Shown here piece after piece: positions 1 to 10,450 of a DNA stretch of 64,000 nucleotides (positions within the stretch are counted from its first letter, which is position 1; every line of letters begins with the position of its first letter). The notes below the pieces were generated by a model, which was not told the DNA's origin, did no database searches, and saw only the letters and a list, made by a program, of their open reading frames with translations. Position numbers and translations under genes: made by a program. Source of the stretch: Microstegium vimineum (lineage: Eukaryota > Streptophyta > Magnoliopsida > Poales > Poaceae); NCBI GenBank assembly GCA_022036555.1, contig CM039139.1, forward strand, positions 13,237,689 to 13,301,688, given 5' to 3'.

Positions 1-475
1 GTATATTAGTTCAAATACACTCCAACACATGTGGTTTGAGAAAGATATATGCGTATCCAAACAATACTTTAATGGTGTTAAAATTCTGCACAATTACTTT
101 GGTGTATAATGATTGGGACGTCTCGACATGCATGATCGTGTTTTTGATGTACCTAGTTTCTAGTGTTGCTTTGTAGTAGAGATTTCTACTGACGACTCTC
201 TCGCAACGGTCACTTTCTTCCAGCTCTATCGATCTAGACCAACGCAAACGGGTTGTTTGCTCACTCTCTTTACTCCATTTGAGACCCCAAGTTCCCTAGC
301 ATTCTTTTGTGATTTCTCTTGAGAGGATAAGGCTCCAAACTTGATTAGAGAGCATGCAGATCCAATTGGTTCCTAACTCCTAGAGTACTTGATCTTCATC
401 GATCTAGATTTTCTTTGGTGGTTTTTGAATTGTGTCCCGCGTCAGGAATTGGTTATTAGCCCATAGTGTAGGTAG
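1..475. other. Noncoding flank, no gene seen
   Basis: AT-rich sequence without a codon pattern, conserved motif or splice structure that I can support. The short open frames here have no recognisable domain. Confidence 0.6.
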
Positions 476-640
476 ACACCACTGCACGAAATAAATATAT
501 CACCAACACCCCATTATGAAAAAAAAAATTATAAGATGAACCCCGATAAACAAAGACGAACACTTTATTATGGATGCCGCCTCTAGAAATGACGCGACCA
601 TCTTTGAAAATGGTCGATCGATCTAATATATATAACTTCA
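476..640 (+). repeat. Candidate CACTA-type terminus (left)
   Basis: The motif ACACCACTGCA at 476-486 is the exact inverse of TGCAGTGGTGT at 10444-10454. It is followed at about 570-620 by short repeats around gccgcctctagaaa and gaccatctttgaaaatggtc, which resemble the alternating subterminal repeats of En/Spm (CACTA) elements of grasses. No identical 3-bp target duplication is seen (cac on the left, gtg on the right), so this is a weak call. It pairs with 3990-4525 and 10157-10450. Confidence 0.3.
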
Positions 641-3600
641 TAGCTAGACTACTTCAATTCAATTCATAGAGACAGACGGGCTAGCCACCTTTTGAGAGTT
701 GAATTGAATCTGTTTCATGCCTTAGAAAATTCGTTTGGAAGTAGCTAGTGAGCCCCCGGCCGGGGCCGTGCTACACGCACATGACGACCATACACAAATG
801 CCAACTAATTAATTGATTCCGCCACATGGCGTGTTTGCATACACTATTCGCACGTACAAATAGGCTTTGCAAATTGCAAGCAATTAAGCGCTAGCGGGCG
901 GGCGGGGTGGGTGTTGTATTCCTCTGTTGAGCTCCAGGGCGGCTCAATGATTCAGAATTAGCCATGTCGTGGGATTGGAAGGCAAAGGATAAGGCGACGG
1001 CACTTGCATGCTCTCGGCTCTCCCAGATCGAAGGGCGCTCTGGCCGGCCGCGTGGTACAAAACTGAGCTGCTTGCCCCCATGCATTGCCGCTGCATGCCA
1101 GCTCGTCACGGCTGTGTGCCTAGTAGCTAGCTAGCTGACAAGCCCCTGCTTCCAAACCCTTCTCCGATTGGGTGTGACTCGTGCTGTTGGCCTCCATGGA
1201 CGCTTTTTGTTTGTACACCTTTGGTCTGTCTCGTGCGCAATGATGCCGGCCGTCCGGGGCGTCCTGTACGTGTGCCGCGACAACGGACGACGATTATACC
1301 ACGCCATCCCCGACCCCATCGTTCGTTCGTTCCGGCCTTCTGCAGGTACGGTGTTTCTAGTGCAAGTGTGCAACTTGCCGGTACACGTGGATCGATCGAT
1401 CGAGCTATAGGCCTATAGGCCGCCGAGACTGTTGAGGCCTTGCCACCGTACGTGTACGTACCACATGCATGGTCATGGCCATATGGCCATGCATGCTCTC
1501 GATACAAGTGTATGGATTTGGTGGACCGAAATCATCGATCATATCATCGTCACTTGCTCCTTCTCCCAACATATTTGGTGGAACGTTGGCACAGCATTAC
1601 AACAACCAATGGTGAACGTCGCGGACGCCACAGTCTTCAGTTGGTGGACGTCCTGGAGACAACTCTGGACCGGGGACGAGAGGAGGAGGGGGTTCCTTAT
1701 TTCTGCTTATCACGTGGGAGCTTTATTTGGAAAGAGAGAAACACTTGATGTTTCAGAGGGCCGGGGCTACCACCCAAGTACCACAAATCCTTGCGATGCT
1801 CGATCAAGCGGGAGGCGGATCTTTATTTGGGTCCAAGCCGACGCAAAGGGTTTAGGTTGCCTATTAGCCAATGTAATACACTAGTAGTTTAAGAACAACC
1901 TTTGGGCGGGCTTGAGCGTTATGCATATCATGTTAAACCCTTGACGTCAATGACGCCTTGTAATCAAACTCTATTCTTCTTAATAAAAAAACGCGTAAAT
2001 TTTTTACGTGATCGATAAAATAAACAAGTATGGATTTAATGTGCAGCTATGTGTGTACGCCGAGGTGTAGAGGAACTGCATGCGAGGCTGACTGACAGAT
2101 GATGCATGGCCGGGTAGCTATCGCGTCCGCCGTACACGTCTCTCTCTCTCTCTCGCGCCGATCGATCAAAATCGGCAGTGCGTGCGAATGCAATCACGAA
2201 CGCATGCAGCTATCCAGCGGCGGCACACATCGTCGATCATACAATCGCACCGATGGAACAACGACGACCACAAGGGGTACGGTAGGTGCGTGCGCCGAAT
2301 GCGCATCGACTCCACACGGCGGCCGTTACGTTCCTATCCACGAAATCGAAAAGCACAGTACGTACGACGTCAGTGCAAGTACGTACCGTCCAGATCGATC
2401 GATTTGTGATCTGTCTACTTGTCTGTCTCTGTCCTCTACATGCACATGCATGCGGCTCGATCTCTCTCGAGCCGGCCGGCGGCAATGCATGCATGTGGGA
2501 GCTAGCGGCTAGTGGGACACGAGGACGACGGCGACGACGACGACGATGGCTACTACGACAACGACCCTTTGGTTGTGGTTGCTTTCCAGAGGGCGAGGGG
2601 AGGGACGGCGCGGCGCGGCGGACAGGGGCGCGCGCGCGTCGGGCGGGCGCTGCACGCTGGGCGCATCCCCTTGTCGCCGGGCACGGCCGGGGGCAGCGGA
2701 GGGGTCGAGCTCGCGTTCCGTTGCGTTTGTACGCCACCCGCCACCGTCTTATTCCCCATGCCGGCCGGCCAGCCCGATCGATCAGCTAGCAGCATATATC
2801 CGGCCACATGCACGGACCAAAGCACGTACAGGTGCTGCATGCATATGGATGATGGTACGTGTCGTGTCGATCGTCCGTCTCGACCAAGCTAGCTAGCTAG
2901 CCTATATAGGAGCGAGTAGCTCGCTGATGATCCCTGTAGCATGCAGAGCCCTTTTCGATCGATCGGATCGGATCGGATCGATCGTGTCGTGTGTGCTAGC
3001 TAGCTTGAAGTGACGGATTTTGCGCGACGTCCGACACCGGTACAACCTGCTGATAGGAATAGGAAGGGCCGGCCTGCGCTGCCAATCGGTGCAATGACAA
3101 ACGGTAACGTACGCAGGACTGCTGCTCATCATATAATTATATGCATGCACTTTGCATCGGTCTCCAGGTGCTTGCCTTTGCCTGCTAGCTTAGCGTAGCT
3201 TGTTGCCGACGGCTACATGTAATAAATTAATTCAACTGGATAATGTGCGTACTAGCAAGTGTGCAACACGAGAAATATGCAATTAATGAGAACCTCTCTA
3301 GATCTCTCTCTGTGTTATTTTGCTTTTGGCTGACTCTCTTTGAACGTTGAGGGCCTCGGGCATCTCTGTCCACTGCCCATGCGTTTTCGCCTTCTATCAT
3401 CTTTCTCTCCACAGTCCACACGTACACATTGGCAGCTGGATCGGACCGACACGACACCAGCCATGGAGCAATCCAAAGCTCCGTGCCGTTCGATGGCAAC
3501 GCTTGCTTCTTTTTTACTCTGTTGCGCACAGGCCCTGGTACTTTTGCAGCTAGATAGCGCTAGCATTATCCATTTATCCACCACTAGTATCTTATCCAGC

Positions 3601-3849
3601 TAATCTTTCCACTATTATTATTTTATACATACAAAAAGGTCACTAAGACACTTAACAATCGCAGCAGGGTATCGCTGGCTGGCTTTGCTGGAGGCGCGAC
3701 GCTGAGCCAGGATTTCTTTCCTAACCGTGCAAATTTGTTTGTTGTGTAATTACAATCACGTGCTTTGTCAGTGGGGGCTAATTAAGAAGTGTTAGGTAAT
3801 CTATAGATTACCATGCTGTTGTAACAAACTTTTCTTCTTCTTAATGTAA
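641..3849. other. Noncoding interval, no gene supported
   Basis: Mixed, partly GC-rich DNA. It has a CT run near 2140, a GATCG-rich stretch at 2955-2985, a GAC/GAT trinucleotide run at 2522-2546 and many CGATCGATC islands. Open frames overlap on both strands without conserved motifs, as expected of GC-rich noncoding DNA. If the CACTA call is right, this would be its interior and carries no transposase that I can recognise. Confidence 0.5.
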
Positions 3850-4525
3850 TACATGTCTAGGCATGATCTCGAAAAAAAAAACCTGTGTGATATCGATGGT
3901 AAAAAAGATGTAGATCGAGTTCTTCAGGTAATAGAGAATAATATGGATGATCTGAAAGCTATAGTAGAAGCAAACAAATTAATAAATAAAGCTACGACTA
4001 GTGACAATATTTGTAGATCTACTTTTCTTTATTTGAACGGCCTCTTAACAAATAGGATTTTTAAGAGCCGTCTCTAAAAATTGAGTTTTTTGTAAAGATG
4101 GCTCGAAATTCAGCTGCTTCTACAAAAAAAAATTCCATAAATCATAAATCTAGGCTTAAAAAATAGCAAAAAAAATATGGGATTTGCTAAATTTCATATG
4201 CCTGAATTTTAGTTTTCTTTCATGCGACAGTTATTGCACATATTTTATACTAAAATTGCAGTTTTAGTTCGTTGCAATTTATATAGACACAGTCTGCAAT
4301 TTTTTATTTCAGAAATAAAAAATCTGTTAGACAAAACTACAAACCTGACAAAATCTTATATATGTTGGCACAAAGACTATTTAACGATTACAATTATTTC
4401 TATACGAGGACAAGGACAAAAATTTAATATGTTATAACACAAAGACAAATAACAAAATACAAAGTTAACAACTAACTTATAGATATATTAGTGTTGCCTG
4501 AAATCATCTTAAATTTCAGGCACCT
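3850..4525. repeat. CACTA-like subterminal repeats (left part)
   Basis: Short direct and inverted repeats with a core like gagccgtctct / gaacggcctctt / gatggctcg recur about every 30-40 bp from 4030 to 4130. This is typical of subterminal arrays of grass CACTA elements. The pattern stops at the LTR element and resumes on its other side (10157 onward), so the LTR element interrupted it. No transposase ORF is present. Confidence 0.45.
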
Positions 4526-5498
4526 TGTTGACACCGTTTTTTTGGCACGTGTCAATATAATCTAACGATTGTGTCGATCGGCAAGAATGTTGCTGGTGAA
4601 GACAGACTTGTTGCCGATGGAGGCAGAAGGACTTGATAAAAGCAAAGGTCAGCTTGCCGATGAGAAGTCAGTGCCGATGAGAGTTAAAGGTTGTTGCCGA
4701 TGAGTGGTAGATGCTGCCGATGAAAGTAAAATGACGTGGCTGACAGTTGCCGATGAAGAATGACATGGTTAACGTGAACATACGGTTGCCGATGGCGCTG
4801 AAAGGAGGTTGCGGATCGGAAGGATGTCAATGGAAAGTTTCATCGGGAAAGAGGCATAAGGAAACTGGTGGTCTTATACCAGTATTGTTATAGAAGTTTG
4901 AGTCCGACTCTCGCATGAGTCATTTTATTCCCTTAATAATAGTAGAATCTGTTTAGGAAAAGATTATTTCTGTTTGGGTCCGACTCTTGCGCGAGTCAGT
5001 TATTTCCTTAAAATTAGGAGTTTTATTTAGAAAAGGTACGAGTCGTATCTATCTACAACTCTCTCTGCCGGAGTATAAATAGGTGCCTAGGGGTGTTGTA
5101 AACGAATCAATCTAATATCAATCAAATCAATTTACTCTTATTCTACTTTTATCGCAATTTACCCTTTATCGCATTAGTTATAGCTTATCAACGAGTTCTT
5201 CAAGTTTCGACGGGCTGCATCATCTTGATCTTCGTCAAGTCCTTGTAAGTTCCGCGTGAGAGTACCTCTGAGCTTTGGCATCCGGGCGTATCGTTGTTGC
5301 CTCGTTCAGCTCTGCTCTAGTTATCCTGATCAAGTCTCAATCTCAGCATCCGAGCGCATCGCCGTTGCCTAGATTGAATCTTGTTCTAGTTATCGTCCTT
5401 GTCGATTAATTGGTCAAATCGACTGGCACGCCTCCGGATATCGAATTTCGGGTATAAGCCCGAGGTGTTCGCAGATCCTGACGCTTTTTGTGTCAACA
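4526..5498 (+). repeat. 5' LTR of gag-only Gypsy element
   Basis: 973 bp, TGTTGACAC...GTGTCAACA. A TATA box (tataaata) lies at 5074-5081, followed by a short R/U5. The U3 part repeats GCCGATG many times (about 4600-4800). Relative to the 3' LTR it has one extra T in the early T-run and a 17-bp segment near 5155 that the 3' copy lacks. Confidence 0.9.
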
Positions 5499-5524
5499 CC
5501 TCCTTTGGCACGCCCGGTGGGACG
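5499..5524 (+). promoter_or_regulatory. Primer-binding-site region
   Basis: Directly after the LTR CA end is cctcctttggcacgcccgg, the place where tRNA priming of minus-strand DNA occurs. Which tRNA pairs here cannot be decided by eye. Confidence 0.5.
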
Positions 5525-5549
5525 CGATTATACAAATCATACATCTATC

Positions 5550-8500
5550 ATGGGTGATCATACTGGCGTCAATCCGAAGAATGTCATCAGAGTCTCCGAA
5601 GCCAATCTGAAAGATGATCAGAAGCAGGCTATGGAGCAGGCTATGGAGGAGTACAAGCGGTTATATCTTAAATCCTTCAGCCTAAACAGAATCGGCGAAG
5701 CAGTCCAGAAGCAAGACCCGCCGTCGCCACGGCAGGTCACTTTCGACGCCGATCCTGGTAAATTACAAGAGATGGTTAATTCTGCATTAAATAATGTATT
5801 AATTAGCCAATCCAATATGTTGTTCGATACTGTATGCAATGATGTTAAGCAAACTTTCAAAGGAGGACAGACACCATATTATGTTGGTCCGGAGTATCGT
5901 CAACTCGGATCGACATCTGTTACAATCCCATCGGCGGTTCCAAGGGTGTCTTCACCGATTATGAACCGATCTGCCGATGAGATCATGTCGCCAAGATCGA
6001 GCCCAGCAAGCATCACTCAGGTGAATACAAATCTAGTGGTGTCAACAATATCTGGACCGATGACCCAGGGTCAGCCAACTTCTGCCAACTGGTGGGGATA
6101 CGGTATGTCTCCAAGTCCATCTGCTGATTCCAGATTGGTCCAAGGTAACCATGCAGGGTGGAAGATTTCCATGGCATCGGCAACACCTGTACAGCCGATG
6201 GTTCCAGTAATGCATTATGCTACATCTTCTCCAACGGTGCAGTTGCCAACATGGAATCTTCAAATGGCAATACCCAGAGTGCCTTACGCCCAACCATCGC
6301 AAATCACTTGCCGATACAACAAGGCCCAGCAGCTGCAAGTCAACCTATGGCGGCCATGGTTCCTCAAACTAGAGTACCTACTAACCAAGGTAGTTATTCT
6401 GTCAATTACCCGGCGTCACAAGAACGACAGACATCAGCTGGTTATCAGCCATCGGCAAATTCTTGGCCGATGCGACAAGGCATGCCGATTGTCAATCAGC
6501 CTGTATCGGCAATGACTGCTCAACCTATGGTACCTACAGATCAAGGCTATCATCCAAGGGTACAAGGGCTACAAGAGTCAGCTAGTTATCAGCCATCGGT
6601 AAGTCATATGCCGATAACACCTAATGTAAGTTGGATCGGTCAATTACCGATTCAGCAGCAAGTTGTGCAGCCTGGGCACCAAGTGGCAAGAGCTCCGAAG
6701 TGTCATCCGACGAGTCTTCAGAATGAAATATCGGTACATCAGCCGATGAATACTACACCGCAATACTCGCAAGTGAATGTGCACAATGAGACATCGGTAC
6801 AACAACCGATAAATATAATGTCACAACACAAGCCAGTGAGTGTGCAAAATTGCTCATCGGCAACTCAGCCGATGCATAGTGTTCAGATGACTGGTACTAT
6901 GCACGCACCAATCACTTCAAGCACTTTGACGTCAAGACCTGAAGAAGTACATCAACTTACTCAACCAGTGGACGTTCAAAGTTGTCCATCGGCTAATCAG
7001 CCGATGCATAATATTCAACGGACTGGTGTCGCAAATGTGCCAATTGCCCCAACCTATTTCCCGCAAGGATATGAAGAGGTGCATCAACCTGTTCAACCAG
7101 TCAATGTCCAGCCAGTGCATCTGCAGGATCAAGATGCATACTTAGCCGATAAGATTGCCGAAGTGGCGAAAGAGCAATTCGGTATCAAGCCTAAGGTTGA
7201 TACATATTCTTATCGGACTCCATACCCTCCAACTTATGATTTAATCCCCTTCCCAAGTCGGTACAAAGTGCCAGATTTCACCAAGTTTTCTGGTCAAGAT
7301 GATATGTCCACAATGGAGCACATTAACCGATTCATTATCCAATGTGGAGAAGCAGCCAGCAGGGATGAGTTGAGGATAAGATTGTTCTCGTTGTCATTGT
7401 CTGGATCGGCATTCACATGGTTTATTTCATTGCCTCCGAACTCTATAATCACATGGGCCGATCTGGAGGAGCAATTTCATAAATACTTCTTCACTGGCGC
7501 AAATGAAAAGAAGCTTACCGATTTGGTTAATCTGAGGCAGCGCAATGATGAATCGGTAGAAAGCTTTGTGCAGAGACTGCGAGATGTAAAGAACAAGTGC
7601 TATAGTTTGGTACTTGATGATCGGCAATTGGCGGATTTAGCTCTCCAGGGATTACTGCCGCACATCAGAGACAAGTATGCGTCTCAAGAGTTTGAAAGCT
7701 TGAGCCATATGTGCAAAAGCTTGCCGATCAAGATACCAAAGTTTTCGAGCCTAGAGAAAATTGGGATGAGTGGATGTCTTTAACTAAGAAGACAAATTCG
7801 GACGAAGAAGCAAGTATCGGTTTAGTTGAATCGGTAGAGAATGAAAGGTCGATATCTTGTCCGTTCGATCAGAAGGAAGCTGAGAAATGCACTTTGGATA
7901 TCACCAAGGTCGATAGGATGTTTGACTTATTAATCCAAGAAGGGAAGATTAAGCTGGCACCTAATCAGGTAATTCCATCGGCCAAAGGGCTCAAGAAAAT
8001 CAGGTATTACAAGTGGCACAATGCAACTTCACACAATACCAATGACTGCAAAGTCTTTAGGCAGCAGTTGCAGTCAGGAATTGAATCTGGGTGGATTAAG
8101 TTTGAAAATTCCAAAGCCCAGAAGCCGATGAAGATCAATCAGCACCCGTTTCCCAATAATATGGTGAAAACTAGTGGAAAAATTAAAGTGCTGACATCGG
8201 AAGCTGCCAGGAAGAATGCATCGGTGGATCTTGACCATCAAATAGCTGAACGTGATGTGAAGAAGTTTGCCGATGATAGAAAGGGCAGGAAGGTTGCCGA
8301 TGAAAGCAATAGCAAGAAACCTCATCGGCACGCACCATATGGCGTTGTAATCACGCATAGGCGACCAAGGCAAGAGTATCAGCAGTCACGAGGAGCAATA
8401 TCAGTTGCAAGAGGATGAAAGGCCCCAAGAGTGGCATCGGCATCAAGGTCATTGGAGGTGCCCCTTCTTTATTCACTGTTGGGAAGATGACATCAAGCTA

Positions 8501-8920
8501 CCCACTGCCGATGATTACCCTGAATGCAACGGATACTACTCTGTCGATCGGTTAGAAAAGAAGCCTCAGACATCAGGCTGTTGCACGCCGATCAAAGGGA
8601 AGAAATCAGCGCATGATCGGCTGGGGGGCAAGCTCAGTGCACACGATAGGCTTGGCAGACGTATTTGTCAAAAAGAGCTTGAAGAGACGGCAGATGCCAA
8701 GGTACCCGAAGAAGAAATTTTCTCCAGGGATCCAGACACAAGAGGTGGTGCAGATACAAGCAGTGAGAAGCAATACCAGCCTGTCTGGAAGACTAGGCTC
8801 CCTCGATGGTGCCCCAAGGGTCTGACGAAGACTCAGAAGAGGAGAATTCAGCGCGAACGCCGAGAAGATTTGTATCACGATGATAATCCTTCAAGAGGGA
8901 AATCTTCAGGCAAGCGATGA
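5550..8920 (+). pseudogene. gag: Gag polyprotein of the non-autonomous Gypsy element, frameshifted
   Basis: The likely start is the ATG at 5550 (MGDHTGVNPK). An earlier GTG in the same frame lies inside the LTR end and is not credible. The protein begins with an acidic, Gln/Lys-rich region, then a long Gln/Pro/Ser/Met-rich low-complexity region to about 7140. A classic retrotransposon Gag (capsid-type) domain follows at about 7230-7710, with motifs FSGQDD, WADLEEQFHKYF and RQRNDESVESFVQRLR. A zinc-knuckle-like segment (YYKWHNATSHNTNDC) lies near 8010, and the Gag C-terminus typical of grass Gypsy elements (CPFFIHCWEDDIKLP, RWCPKGLTKTQKRR) at 8460-8860. Reading passes through frame 3, frame 2 (from about 6290), frame 1 (from about 7705) and frame 2 (from about 8395), so at least three frame changes exist. 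No pol follows. The coding sequence is packed with GCCGAT/ATCGGC. Confidence 0.85.
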
Positions 8921-9201
8921 AGGCCAAAGCGTGAAGGTGGGGATCCATCGGTAGATTTCAATATGTTGCCGATGACATGACCAGAGTCGATGACTTTGAG
9001 CGTTTTGGCTTGAGGGCAGTATTCGATAAACCCTAGTATATCAACTGCTGCACTTGGGGGGCATCGGTAAGCTAAACGTGAAGAGTTTGTGCACTGGTAG
9101 CAGCTACCGATGGATTTAGTAGATGCAAAAGAAAGAAGAGATAGCAGCAGAAGGAATTTCGGCGCATAAGACATCTTATACTCCGAAACTGGGGGGCACC
9201 T
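8921..9201 (+). other. 3' noncoding part and polypurine tract of the gag-only element
   Basis: No pol sequence follows gag. Two purine-rich stretches (cttggggggcat near 9053 and actggggggcacc ending at the LTR) are candidates for the plus-strand primer. The second, next to the 3' LTR, is the expected one. Confidence 0.6.
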
Positions 9202-10156
9202 TGTTGACACCGTTTTTTGGCACGTGTCAATATAATCTAAGGATTGTGTCGATCGGCAAGAATGTTGCTGGTGAAGACAGACTTGTTGCCGATGGAGGCA
9301 GAAGGACTTGATAAAAGCAAAGGTCAGCTTGCCGATGAGAAGTCAGTGCCGATGAGAGCTAAAGGTTGTTACTGATGAGTGGTAGATGCTACCGATGGAA
9401 GTAAAATGACGTGGCTGACAGTTGCCGATGAAGAATGACATGGTTAACGTGAACATACGGTTGTCGATGGCGCTGAAAGGAGGTTGCGGATCGGAAGGAT
9501 GTCAATGGAAAGTTTCATCGGGAAAGAGGCATAAGAAAACTGGTGGTCTTATACCAGTATTGTTATAGAAGTTTGAGTCCGACTCTCGCATGAGTCATTT
9601 TATTCCCTTAATAATAGTAGAATCTGTTTAGGAAAAGATTGTTTCTGTTTGGGTCCGACTCCTGCGCGAGTCAGTTATTTCCTTAAAATTAGGAGTTTTA
9701 TTTAGGAAAGGTACGAGTCGTATCTATCTACAACTCCCTCTGCCGGAGTATAAATAGGTGCCCAGGGGTGCTGTAAACGAATCAATCTAATATCAATCAA
9801 ATCAATTTACTCTTATTCTACTTTTATTGCATTAGTTATAGCTTATCAACGAGTTCTTCAAGCTTCGACGGGCTGCATCACCTTGATCTCCGTCAAGTCT
9901 TTGTAAGTTCCGCGTGGGAGTACCTCTGAGCTTTGGCATCCGGGCGTATCGTTGTTGCCTCGTTCAGCTCTGCTCTAGTTATCCTGATCAAGCCTCAATC
10001 TCAGCATCCGAGCGCATCGTCGTTGCCTAGATTGAATCTTGTTCTAGTTATCGTCCTTGTCGATTAACTGGTCAAATCGACTGGCACGCTTTCGGATATC
10101 GAATTTCAGGTATAAGCCCGAGGTGTTCGCAGATCCTGACGCTTTTCGTGTCAACA
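9202..10156 (+). repeat. 3' LTR of gag-only Gypsy element
   Basis: 955 bp and nearly identical to 4526-5498. Its TATA box is at 9749-9756. It lacks a 17-bp segment present in the 5' LTR near 5155 and has one T fewer in the early T-run. Confidence 0.9.
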
Positions 10157-10450
10157 CCTCTGAACTATAGGAAAATTGAAAAAATATATAAACGACGCCA
10201 TCTAGAGCCATCTCAAAAGATACGAATATTTGTAGAGTCGGCTGTAAATAATAGCCGCTCTTATAAATACATTTTTACAGACAACTCGTTTTGGATAATT
10301 TTTAGAGGTGGCTTGATATTGATCCGCCTCTATTAAAAAAAGAAGCCGTTTGTAGAAATCATATTTGTATAGCGTCAATAACAGTTGCTAAAATTTCACT
10401 GGAACTCATATTTATAGTTCATTATCAAATAATCTCTACATATTGCAGTG
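10157..10450. repeat. CACTA-like subterminal repeats (right part) and candidate terminus
   Basis: Alternating short inverted repeats (agagtcggctgtaaa / atagccgctctta / agaggtggcttg / ccgcctctatt) continue the pattern seen at 4030-4130. The segment ends at gcagtg (10445-10450), the inverse of CACTGC at 480-485. Together with 476-640 and 3850-4525 it could be one non-autonomous CACTA element split by the Gypsy insertion. Confidence 0.4.

Larger units (their letters stand above)
4526..10156 (+). mobile_element. Non-autonomous (gag-only) Gypsy LTR retrotransposon
   Basis: Two near-identical LTRs begin TGTTGACAC and end GTGTCAACA. They enclose a 3.7-kb interior that encodes only a Gag-like protein and no protease, reverse transcriptase, RNase H or integrase. 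The leader after the 5' LTR reads TTTGGCACGCCCGGTGGGAC, the usual form of grass Gypsy elements. The element must have relied on enzymes from a partner. A clean 5-bp target duplication is not seen at the TG/CA ends (cacct on the left, cctct on the right). The few LTR differences, apart from a 17-bp indel, suggest a fairly recent insertion. Confidence 0.85.

Noticed and set aside
2237..2896. Overlapping Arg-rich frames on both strands
   Set aside because: They follow from GC-rich trinucleotide and CG-rich sequence; no protein family resembles them.
5490..5549. GTG start giving a longer N-terminus to the gag of the gag-only element
   Set aside because: It begins inside the LTR end; the ATG at 5550 is the natural start after the leader.
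4521..10161. CACCT as the target duplication of the gag-only element
   Set aside because: CACCT lies at all four LTR edges, including the inner ones, so it cannot be taken as a target duplication; the true ends give cacct and cctct.
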